Positions 1 through 5,700 of a stretch of 6,205 nt of DNA are shown here, piece by piece. Origin of the DNA: Treponema sp. (GTDB lineage Bacteria; Spirochaetota; Spirochaetia; Treponematales; Breznakiellaceae); NCBI GenBank assembly GCA_031268245.1, contig JAIRXN010000224.1:1-6205 (forward strand), in the 5' to 3' direction. Each line of letters begins with the position of its first letter. Positions within the stretch are counted from its first letter, which is position 1. The translations under genes and the position numbers were made by a program. A model generated the notes under the pieces. The model did not search any database, had not been told where the DNA came from, and saw only the letters and a list, made by a program, of their open reading frames with translations.

Positions 1-545
1 CCTCTGTCTTTCGGTGTTTCCTGTAGTATCTCCAAGCGTCTTACTTCTCCGTTCATATCAACAAAAAGCTCAAGAATAACCCTGCCTTCGATTCCGGAAC
101 GGAGCGCAATCGGAGGATAGAGACCCCTCAGGGTGGCGGCAATATCCCTTTCATTAAGAAGTTTCGGCGGCACTGAAATTTTGTGCATGGGCAGATACTC
201 TTCGCCTCCGGAAAACTGAACCGGCGGCATAACCGGCGGCGCCGTCAGGAGAGTTCCGGGCGCAAGCACTGTCTGATCAGGCTCCTCATCGGTTTCGATT
301 ATGTTTTCCGCGATGGATTCCACGGCATTGTCAGGCACAGGCTCAGAACTCGGCGGGGGAGGGGGGGGAGGCGCCGGAGGCAGTTCTTCAAACTCTTCGA
401 TATCGGCAAGCTTCATCACCTGGGCATTTTCCTGTATTTCAGGCTGTGCGGCATTCAGTCTAAAAACCAGAAAGAATATGAGAAAGCCGTGGAGGGAGGC
501 GACGATGATAAACAGCAGTATCCGTGTACGGGCAATCTTATCCAT
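1..545 (-). CDS. tonB: TonB energy transducer (C-terminus cut off by window edge)
   Basis: This protein links the ExbB/ExbD proton motor to outer-membrane receptors across the periplasm. The first 181 residues are visible. A short basic cytoplasmic tip (RTR at 6-8) is followed by one membrane segment at about 9-28 containing His19, the likely counterpart of E. coli TonB His20. The linker (about 31-142) is strongly acidic: 16 Asp/Glu against one Lys between residues 36 and 92. It holds a single proline run, PPAPPPPPPP (56-65), rather than long EP/KP repeats. The C-terminal domain begins at Tyr143-Pro144; the spacing from there to GIEGRV (151-156) equals that from the YP motif to RIEGQV in E. 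coli TonB, and a DMNGEV turn (163-168) follows. About 40 or more residues probably lie beyond the window. The ATG start overlaps the upstream exbD stop by 8 bases (GATGGATAA), with a weak Shine-Dalgarno (GGTGA), so translation is probably coupled. The identification is firm; its pairing with the receptor in this window is inferred from the operon. Confidence 0.93.
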   Translation of the reverse strand, partial: MDKIARTRILLFIIVASLHGFLIFFLVFRLNAAQPEIQENAQVMKLADIEEFEELPPAPPPPPPPSSEPVPDNAVESIAENIIETDEEPDQTVLAPGTLLTAPPVMPPVQFSGGEEYLPMHKISVPPKLLNERDIAATLRGLYPPIALRSGIEGRVILELFVDMNGEVRRLEILQETPKDR

Positions 546-936
546 CTTTCACCACAAAACTTACAACGCGGTACTGGAGTATCTGGAGTATGCCCAGCAC
601 CCGGTTGACCCGCTCAAAGGAAGTATCCCTGTCGGCAATGATATGAATACGGGTGTCCGGAGCCGTCCTGTAGAGATTGTCCACCTTCGTTTCAACTTCG
701 GCAAGGGAGGCCGGAACTCCGTCAAGGTATACGCCCCCGGCCCTGTCAATCCATATTTCAAGGTTCTTTTCCGCACTGGTACGCTTTGCGTTTTGCGCCT
801 CAGGATATTCAATCTTTACTTCCCGTCTGTAGTTGATCAGGGCTACCAGCATGATGAATATGAGGAGCAGGAACGCTACGTCCGACATGGAGTTGAGGGG
901 GATGACAAAATGTTCCCTCTTGCGCCGCAGTTTCAC
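538..936 (-). CDS. exbD: ExbD-family proton channel subunit, second copy
   Basis: This is an ExbD/TolR-family subunit of 132 residues, within the usual range. With ExbB it forms the inner-membrane motor that energises TonB. A basic cytoplasmic start (KLRRKR) leads into IPLNSMSD, and one membrane helix spans about 19-36. Asp19 at the helix entry matches the essential E. coli ExbD Asp25. The periplasmic domain ends in a standard ExbD pattern: IHIIADRDTSFERVNRVL, then VVSFVVKDG. I place the start at GTG 936 rather than an in-frame start at 987. GTG gives the family-typical KLRRKR start, has GGGGAGGG just upstream, and forms a GTGA overlap of 4 bases with the stop of the preceding exbD. It overlaps tonB by 8 bases. 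It differs clearly from the other ExbD here, so it is not a recent duplicate. A TolR role is less likely because tonB and a receptor gene flank the set. Confidence 0.92.
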   Translation of the reverse strand: MKLRRKREHFVIPLNSMSDVAFLLLIFIMLVALINYRREVKIEYPEAQNAKRTSAEKNLEIWIDRAGGVYLDGVPASLAEVETKVDNLYRTAPDTRIHIIADRDTSFERVNRVLGILQILQYRVVSFVVKDG

Positions 937-1343
937 CGTCCCTCCCCGCTCTTTTTCATCGAAAAGGAAAATGAATCTATTTTGCATTTCTGGGCTATTT
1001 CCACAAAGGAAACAACGTTCTGCCAGTGAGCGGCAGGATCTATGCTGAGCATTACCGCCATATTGGGGTTGTTTGCCGCCGCTGCGCCGATCTCCTGTTC
1101 GGCAAAACTAAAATCCCGGATTTCGTTTCTGTAAATAATCTGTCCGTTTCCGTCAAGTTCAAAACGCAAGAGGCCGTCTTTCTGTATCAGCCGGGTGGAG
1201 TCTTTTGCAGGCAGATTCATAAGGAAACCCTTGTTGACATTGAAACCGGCAATCACAATAAAGTAAATGATAAGCAGAAACGCTATGTCGCTTGAGGCGC
1301 TGGAGTCCCCGAAGAGATTGCCTCTTTTTTTTCTAAGCTTCAT
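933..1343 (-). CDS. exbD: ExbD-family proton channel subunit, first copy
   Basis: This 136-residue ExbD/TolR-family protein is the first of two in tandem. It has a basic cytoplasmic N-terminus (KLRKKR), then GDSSASSD, and one membrane helix at about 19-34 with Asp19 at its entry, equivalent to E. coli ExbD Asp25. The periplasmic domain (about 42-136) ends with MAVMLSIDPAAHWQNVVSFV and a KIDSFSFSMKK strand, the usual closing strand-helix-strand of ExbD. The segment before Asp19 lacks the proline found in E. coli ExbD (NVTPFID) and in the second copy (IPLNSMSD), which suggests the two paralogues pack differently in ExbB. The ATG start overlaps the exbB stop by 11 bases, and the Shine-Dalgarno is weak, so expression probably depends on translational coupling. 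Codons 4-7 contain a run of eight A. Assignment to the ExbD family is secure; a heteromeric partnership with the second copy is inferred. Confidence 0.9.
   Translation of the reverse strand: MKLRKKRGNLFGDSSASSDIAFLLIIYFIVIAGFNVNKGFLMNLPAKDSTRLIQKDGLLRFELDGNGQIIYRNEIRDFSFAEQEIGAAAANNPNMAVMLSIDPAAHWQNVVSFVEIAQKCKIDSFSFSMKKSGEGR
940..947 (-). promoter_or_regulatory. Shine-Dalgarno site setting the GTG start of the second exbD
   Basis: GGGGAGGG lies inside the last codons of the first exbD, 3 bases before GTG 936. It is the strongest purine-rich site in this part of the window and supports the GTG start over the longer in-frame start at 987. The spacing is slightly short, which fits re-initiation by ribosomes finishing the upstream gene at the overlapping stop. 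Confidence 0.65.
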
Positions 1344-2022
1344 CTTGTACTGCCGCCGTTTCAGCCGCTTTCTTTACGGCCCTTTCGGACCGTATTGCAA
1401 ATTCCGTGATCAGCTCCGAGCATGCCTGTTCCGTATCCGCCGCAAAACGGTCTACCAGATGGCTCAGGAGTGAATGGGCAATCATGGCGATGATGGCGAT
1501 GATAAGACCGAAAACGGTGGTTATGAGGGCTTCATAGATGCCGTTTGCAACGATCTGCGCGTTAACTTCGGTTGCCTCCGCAATGGATCTGAAGGCGCTT
1601 ATCATCCCCGAAACGGTACCCAGAAATCCTGTCAGGGGGGAAAGGGACCCCAGGGCAACGAGAAAGTTAAAACCGTTTTCCAGAGAATTGATGCGGCCTA
1701 ACGCTTCCGTCTCCGCCGCCCGTTCCATCTGGTGCTCGGAAAGATCGGAGTGGTTTACCAGAGTGAGAAGTATGGACGCCCCCATGCACTTCTTTGTACG
1801 GGAAGAAAGATACTCCCTTGCCTCCTCAATGTTATTATCCGGTATGCAGGATTTCACTTTTTCTTTCAGATCATCCATTTTAAGACTGTGGGAAAAAATG
1901 TAGATGGATCTTTCCAGGGAAATTGTAATAGTGGCAATTGAAAAAAAGAGAAGCGGCCACATAAAGATACCTCCCAATCTGAAAAGTTCCAGAAGGGATA
2001 ACGACATATTTTGAGCTTCCAT
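1333..2022 (-). CDS. exbB: ExbB-type proton channel protein (MotA/TolQ/ExbB family)
   Basis: This inner-membrane protein forms the pore that uses the proton gradient to drive TonB. It has 229 residues (E. coli ExbB has 244) and three membrane segments, about 17-43, 118-144 and 160-188. TM1 carries the family-typical MWPLLFFSIATITISLERS. TM2 carries SPLTGFLGTVSGMISAF and TM3 GIYEALITTVFGL. Glu164, Thr136 and Thr169 correspond to E. coli ExbB Glu176, Thr148 and Thr181, with identical spacing between all three, so the ion-path residues look intact. I choose ATG 2022 because a good Shine-Dalgarno (AAAGAGGT) sits 5 bases before it and the gene then begins 2 bases after the preceding stop. The in-frame start at 2112 would add 30 residues lying inside the upstream gene. 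The 3' end overlaps exbD by 11 bases. TolQ is the main alternative, but the tonB and receptor neighbours favour ExbB. Confidence 0.94.
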   Translation of the reverse strand: MEAQNMSLSLLELFRLGGIFMWPLLFFSIATITISLERSIYIFSHSLKMDDLKEKVKSCIPDNNIEEAREYLSSRTKKCMGASILLTLVNHSDLSEHQMERAAETEALGRINSLENGFNFLVALGSLSPLTGFLGTVSGMISAFRSIAEATEVNAQIVANGIYEALITTVFGLIIAIIAMIAHSLLSHLVDRFAADTEQACSELITEFAIRSERAVKKAAETAAVQDEA

Positions 2023-2024
2023 GA

Positions 2025-2948
2025 TTACCTCTTTATAATCTGTTTCAAACTTATTTCTTCCCGGGAAAGATCCTCTCCGATTTTTTCCCAGGCATATTCT
2101 GTGTAGATCCACTGAACGGCTTCTTCCCAGTCCCGCAGCAGCGCTCCCGAATTCCGTAAGGCTTCAAGTTCGGAATTGCGGGAATTTTCCGCTGTCTGTA
2201 AAAGAAAGGCCGTATAGGTCTTGTTCCAGTCAATCCCTTCGCCGCGGATCCATTCGGCGCCTTCCTTTTTCCACTCCGCGGGACGTTTCTTTTTCGGAAC
2301 TGTTTCCGGGAGAAGTATGGGCTGCCAATAGGCGCTAAAGTATTCCCCGGTCCTGAACATTCTGTTCTGACAGTAGCCGCGCATCCATTCGGCAAGGGCA
2401 ATGATCCGTTCACGCCGGTTCCGCAGCCGTGTCAGGGCTTCCGCGCCGGTAAAGGTACTGTCCCTGAGCCGTATCCTTCCTCCCGAGATCTGCACCGCTT
2501 CAGGCGGCGAGAGGAAACGGAAGGACGGCGGAGAAGACGTAAAATGCGCAGCCCCGGAAAGTTCCAGTTCATATTCATTCCAGCCGCTGTTGTTTCCCCC
2601 CAGATAATGAAATCGTACAGGATAGAAGCTGCCGTCTTCAAGAGGGGCGCTGCACCTGATCTCCATCCAGGGGAAATCCTCAAGACTGAGGACAAAAAAG
2701 GGCTTCCCCTCCCTGCCCTGTTTTTCAAGAATCTCAATTTTTCCCATGGCGCCTCCAATGGCTTCCATCCGGAAGCTTCCCTGCCAGCGCCTCAGCGTCT
2801 TTTCTTCAAAAAAGCTGCCGTCTATTATCTGTCCTGCCTTTTCCGCCGCGGTGATACATGTTGACAGAAGAACTGCGAGGAAAGCAAAAAGAGGAAACAG
2901 GAGAATTTTTTTTACGTTATGTATTTTTTTTATACAGGTTTTGCTCAT
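2025..2948 (-). CDS. Exported protein of unknown function in the TonB operon
   Basis: I do not recognise this 307-residue protein. A basic N-terminus (KTCIKK, KK at 13-14) and a hydrophobic stretch at about 15-32 form a clear export signal. Cleavage is most likely near ITA-AEK (33-35). LSTC (28-31) is only a poor lipobox, so a lipoprotein is possible but unproven. Residues about 40-165 look mostly beta, with alternating hydrophobic and aromatic residues (FFVLSLEDFPWMEIRC, YELELSG), vaguely like a jelly-roll or galactose-binding-type fold. Residues about 168-307 look mainly helical and rich in Trp, with the near-repeat AEWKKEG/AEWIRGEG at 224-237. No catalytic motif is visible. The start is ATG 2948, overlapping the receptor stop by one base (TGATG), with GGAG 6 bases upstream. 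An in-frame GTG at 2960 would put the Shine-Dalgarno inside the gene. Its place between the receptor and exbB suggests a periplasmic or outer-membrane-associated helper of this transport system; that role is inferred. Confidence 0.85.
   Translation of the reverse strand: MSKTCIKKIHNVKKILLFPLFAFLAVLLSTCITAAEKAGQIIDGSFFEEKTLRRWQGSFRMEAIGGAMGKIEILEKQGREGKPFFVLSLEDFPWMEIRCSAPLEDGSFYPVRFHYLGGNNSGWNEYELELSGAAHFTSSPPSFRFLSPPEAVQISGGRIRLRDSTFTGAEALTRLRNRRERIIALAEWMRGYCQNRMFRTGEYFSAYWQPILLPETVPKKKRPAEWKKEGAEWIRGEGIDWNKTYTAFLLQTAENSRNSELEALRNSGALLRDWEEAVQWIYTEYAWEKIGEDLSREEISLKQIIKR
2027..2034 (-). promoter_or_regulatory. Shine-Dalgarno site of exbB
   Basis: AAAGAGGT overlaps the last codons and stop of the exported unknown gene. 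It lies about 5 bases before ATG 2022. It fixes the exbB start there rather than at the longer in-frame start at 2112. Confidence 0.7.
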
Positions 2949-5533
2949 CAATAGCTCCACTTGAATCCGAAAGAGGGTACCGGTATGGGCATCTCATACA
3001 CTGCCGAAAGGTAGTCGCCCGTATTTTCCTTTCCGGTGTAGGAATTAAAGCTTGTATTTCCTCTGGCAGGCAGTACTATCCCCAGCACATTTTCTATGGC
3101 AAAGTACATTTCAAGATGCGCCTTGCCCTGTTTGTTGAACTGAAAAATCGAAAATTTCAGATCCATGGGGAAGGAGAAAGTAGTTCTGTTGGTCTCGGAA
3201 TAATGAGAATCTCTCGTCCATGTTTCAATATATTGACCTGTAAATTTTCCGTCCTTATCCAGAACCATTACAGGGGTGCTGTGGATGTTCCCCACCTCGT
3301 TAAGGGGAACGCCGCTGGCAAAACCAAGGCGAAGATATATGTTTAACTGTTTTTTGGGTTTGATATTCGCCACAAGGTTGAGGTAGTTGTAACGGTGGAA
3401 ATTCGGGAAGAACCATTCGTTCCCCGGCCCGGTGGTAATAGCAATATCACTGTCGCCTGTGATCTGGTTTGGGTTCCGGTAACGCGCATAGTTGAAGGAA
3501 TAGGAGATCCAGCCGTCCAGATAACGGCCCTCCATTTTCTGTAGTTGAAGATCGAAGCCCCAGACACTGCCTACGCCGTCAAATCTGTATTGGTATTGCA
3601 CCTGCCCTCCCCCAAGGCGGTAATGCAGGGATTGATAAGTTCTGTCATATATATGTTTGTAGTAGCCTTCAATATTAAAACTGAAATCCGTTAAAAAATC
3701 TATTTTGGTTCCGGCAATACTTGTAATGGAGCGCGCCGGCTTCAGTTCATAATCTCCGATAGGGATACTGCCGTCAATTGAATTAATCGAATCGCTTTCC
3801 GAAGAAAAAAGCCCTGTACCCGCGCTCAGGGAGAGAGAATCTATGACGCCCCTGTTCCGGAAAACATTAAAATCAAGGTTAAGCCTGGGGTTAAGAACGG
3901 GGTAGGTCTGTATGGTAAAATCTTTCCCCGCAAAGTAGAGATGATCCAGCCTGAGCCCCAGTTCGGCGGCAAAACGGTTCCGGGGGCTGGAATACTCGGC
4001 AAGACTGTAAGCTGAAGTATTGAGCCTGTGATTCCCGAATTCGGTAATAAATTTCTGATATGCGTTTACCGGATAGGAATACGCGCTGTTTGTAGCAACA
4101 CTGTTTGACCATGCATACGTTTCCCCATACGAAGAATAATATGTGTACAGTTCCTGCGCCCCCAGCGCAAAGATAAATCCCCTTCCAAGATCCCAGTCAA
4201 AATCGGCCCTGCCCTGAACATTGCTGGTATTGGCGGTCGACTCTATGTATGTATCCCTGTCTTCAAGGCTCCAGCTTTCTTTCCCTCCGGTAAGCAGCGG
4301 GAAATTAGTCTTAAAATAATCGGAATACTTTACGTTAATATCGTCCCTAATCCAGCCTTCAATATTCGTCCGGTAGAATCCTCCGCCCAGAGTAGTCTTC
4401 AGTACCATGGAACGCAGGGGATTGAAAGTCAGATTACCCGTAAGAAAGCCCTGCATGTTGAGATAATCGAAGTTAAGATCCGTTTCGCTCCTGAGAATCC
4501 CCCCGCTGCCGTCCTGTTCGCTTGTATTTTCATACAGGACGCCGATTCCGTCCGCTCCGAAGAAGCCGGTCATCCCGGCCTGGAATCTTTCGTTAAAACG
4601 GTAATTTCCGTTCAGCGTAACGCTGCGGATATAGGGCGCCGTCCGTATATATTTTATCACCTCAAGCTGCGGGATCACCGGTATCATTAATTTAAAAAAA
4701 CCGACAACAGGATCGTAGTAAGTTACCCTCCCCATGATCCGCAGTCCTCCGTTACCCAGAATGGGCAGGGAGAGCGCAAGGTCTGCGGCGCTGGTTGAGA
4801 TCGACATCTCAAGTTCCACCTCGGTGGGCGAGGGCTGCTTTGACGTAATCTCCAGAAGCCCTGAAATCGAATGCCCGTAACGGGCGGAAAAAACCCCGTG
4901 GGAAAGCTGGGCGCTCTGAACCATTCTGGGATCGAAGATCGAAAAACCTCCTCCCCAGTGGTAGGGATTCTCCACATAGAAACCGTCAAGGCTTGCCATG
5001 AGATCCCCCGGAGCGCCGCCGCGGATACTCGGCTGGGCATTGAAGAAACCCGCGTAACCCACGCCGGGAAGAAGCTTGATGGTACTCATCACGTCTTCGA
5101 TGATGCCTATTTCCGCAGTCCGGGCTATCTGCTCTTCGTTGACAGCTACACTGCGGCCCGTCTTGGTTTCGCTGGTTCCCGGACGGCTCGCCTCGATCAC
5201 CAGTTCCGTGCTTTCAAGAATCCCCCCGGAAAGGTAGAGAGAAAAAGTAAAGGAGTCCCCTTCCGCGGCAATAATAAAGCGCCCGTTATCATAGCCGGGA
5301 TAGGCGGCCTGAATCACCACCGGCCTGTCATCGGGAACGGAAACAAGAGCCCTGCCCGCCTCGTCGCAATCGTAGATTTTGGCATCCCAGGAACGGATCA
5401 CCGCCCCCTCAAGAGGCAGCCCGATATCCCCGTCCTCAATGATCACCTCTACATCCCTGGCAAAAAGGGGAATAAGAACCGCCAGAAAGAGAGAAACGGT
5501 AAAAAGGGATTTTTTCCCGGACAAAGCTACCAT
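2948..5533 (-). CDS. TonB-dependent outer-membrane receptor with N-terminal carboxypeptidase-regulatory-like domain
   Basis: This 861-residue protein is a gated outer-membrane beta-barrel that imports a ligand using TonB energy. A signal peptide (1-25) probably ends at LFA-RD. A small beta-sandwich domain like the carboxypeptidase regulatory domain follows (about 27-103; LPLEGAVIRSWD, then AYPGYDNG). A TonB-box-like segment, TELVIEA, lies at 109-115. The plug (about 120-233) carries LLPGVGY, QPSIRGGAPGD, LDGFYVENPYHWGG and ISGLLEITSK, all close to the standard plug pattern. The rest is a barrel of alternating strands with aromatic girdles. The protein ends in FGFKWSY; a C-terminal aromatic residue is usual for BAM-assembled barrels. 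ATG 5533 is the first ATG after an in-frame stop upstream; its Shine-Dalgarno (AGAAAG) is weak. It is the first gene of the tonB operon, and its stop overlaps the next start. The ligand cannot be read from the sequence. The plug and C-terminus resemble treponemal receptors from memory, unchecked. Confidence 0.95.
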   Translation of the reverse strand: MVALSGKKSLFTVSLFLAVLIPLFARDVEVIIEDGDIGLPLEGAVIRSWDAKIYDCDEAGRALVSVPDDRPVVIQAAYPGYDNGRFIIAAEGDSFTFSLYLSGGILESTELVIEASRPGTSETKTGRSVAVNEEQIARTAEIGIIEDVMSTIKLLPGVGYAGFFNAQPSIRGGAPGDLMASLDGFYVENPYHWGGGFSIFDPRMVQSAQLSHGVFSARYGHSISGLLEITSKQPSPTEVELEMSISTSAADLALSLPILGNGGLRIMGRVTYYDPVVGFFKLMIPVIPQLEVIKYIRTAPYIRSVTLNGNYRFNERFQAGMTGFFGADGIGVLYENTSEQDGSGGILRSETDLNFDYLNMQGFLTGNLTFNPLRSMVLKTTLGGGFYRTNIEGWIRDDINVKYSDYFKTNFPLLTGGKESWSLEDRDTYIESTANTSNVQGRADFDWDLGRGFIFALGAQELYTYYSSYGETYAWSNSVATNSAYSYPVNAYQKFITEFGNHRLNTSAYSLAEYSSPRNRFAAELGLRLDHLYFAGKDFTIQTYPVLNPRLNLDFNVFRNRGVIDSLSLSAGTGLFSSESDSINSIDGSIPIGDYELKPARSITSIAGTKIDFLTDFSFNIEGYYKHIYDRTYQSLHYRLGGGQVQYQYRFDGVGSVWGFDLQLQKMEGRYLDGWISYSFNYARYRNPNQITGDSDIAITTGPGNEWFFPNFHRYNYLNLVANIKPKKQLNIYLRLGFASGVPLNEVGNIHSTPVMVLDKDGKFTGQYIETWTRDSHYSETNRTTFSFPMDLKFSIFQFNKQGKAHLEMYFAIENVLGIVLPARGNTSFNSYTGKENTGDYLSAVYEMPIPVPSFGFKWSY
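2955..2958 (-). promoter_or_regulatory. Shine-Dalgarno site of the exported unknown gene
   Basis: GGAG lies in the second-last and third-last sense codons of the receptor gene, 6 bases before ATG 2948. The possible GTG start at 2960 lies two bases before this site and has no comparable site of its own, so ATG 2948 is preferred. Confidence 0.6.
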
Positions 5534-5700
5534 AAATGTCTTTCTATACTATTTTCCTTCTTTATGTAAGTGGGAAGCTTCGTTTTCTGCTTTATAAAGG
5601 GCTAATAAGTTCATTCATCCGCCCGGAAAGGAGTTTTGACGGAATTTACGATGATTTCTTCTATAAAAGATCCTTATCTGTCATATTCAGGCTCGGCTTT
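5534..5700 (-). promoter_or_regulatory. Intergenic region, probable promoter region of the receptor-TonB operon
   Basis: This is the only gap of any size, between the exporter stop and the receptor start. It is visibly A/T-rich compared with the genes. Because the six downstream genes abut or overlap, their promoter most likely lies here. I find no clear sigma-70 promoter. The best pair, CTTACA (5562-5567) and TATAGA with 16 bases between, matches 4 of 6 at each box but would start transcription almost at the ATG. A perfect 10-base palindrome CTTTATAAAG (5590-5599) could be a regulator site or chance. No strong stem followed by a T run marks an end for the exporter transcript, so read-through is possible. 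Confidence 0.4.

Noticed and set aside
934..987. Longer start for the second exbD at 987
   Set aside because: The extra 17 residues overlap the first exbD and do not look like an ExbD N-terminus; GTG 936 has a strong Shine-Dalgarno and a GTGA overlap.
301..1029. Plus-strand open frame of 242 codons opposite tonB and the exbD genes
   Set aside because: Low-complexity start (Gly and Ser runs, the antisense of proline codons), no recognisable domain, and it lies wholly opposite well-supported genes.
1325..1332. Run of eight A (coding strand) at the start of the first exbD as a programmed frameshift joining exbB to exbD
   Set aside because: The exbB stop lies just before the run, so a slip there cannot fuse the two proteins; it simply encodes Arg-Lys-Lys-Arg. 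Polymerase slippage is possible but unsupported.
2020..2112. Longer exbB start at 2112
   Set aside because: It would add 30 residues encoded inside the upstream gene with no family resemblance; ATG 2022 has a good Shine-Dalgarno and gives the normal N-terminus.
2855..2866. Lipobox in the unknown exported protein (LSTC at residues 28-31)
   Set aside because: Thr before Cys is not a normal lipobox residue and a plausible ITA-A signal peptidase I site follows. It is kept only as a possibility because spirochaete lipoboxes are relaxed.
4871..5569. Plus-strand open frame of 232 codons opposite the receptor N-terminus
   Set aside because: It is antisense to a conserved plug and signal-peptide region, and its sequence shows no family features.
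5590..5599. CTTTATAAAG as a Fur box or a terminator stem
   Set aside because: It does not match the GATAATGATAATCATTATC pattern, is A/T-rich with no loop, and has no following T run.
5636..5667. Promoter-like TTGACG with TCTATA or TATAAA on the plus strand
   Set aside because: It would drive transcription antisense into the exporter gene with no plus-strand gene to express, and the spacing (18 or 20) is not decisive.
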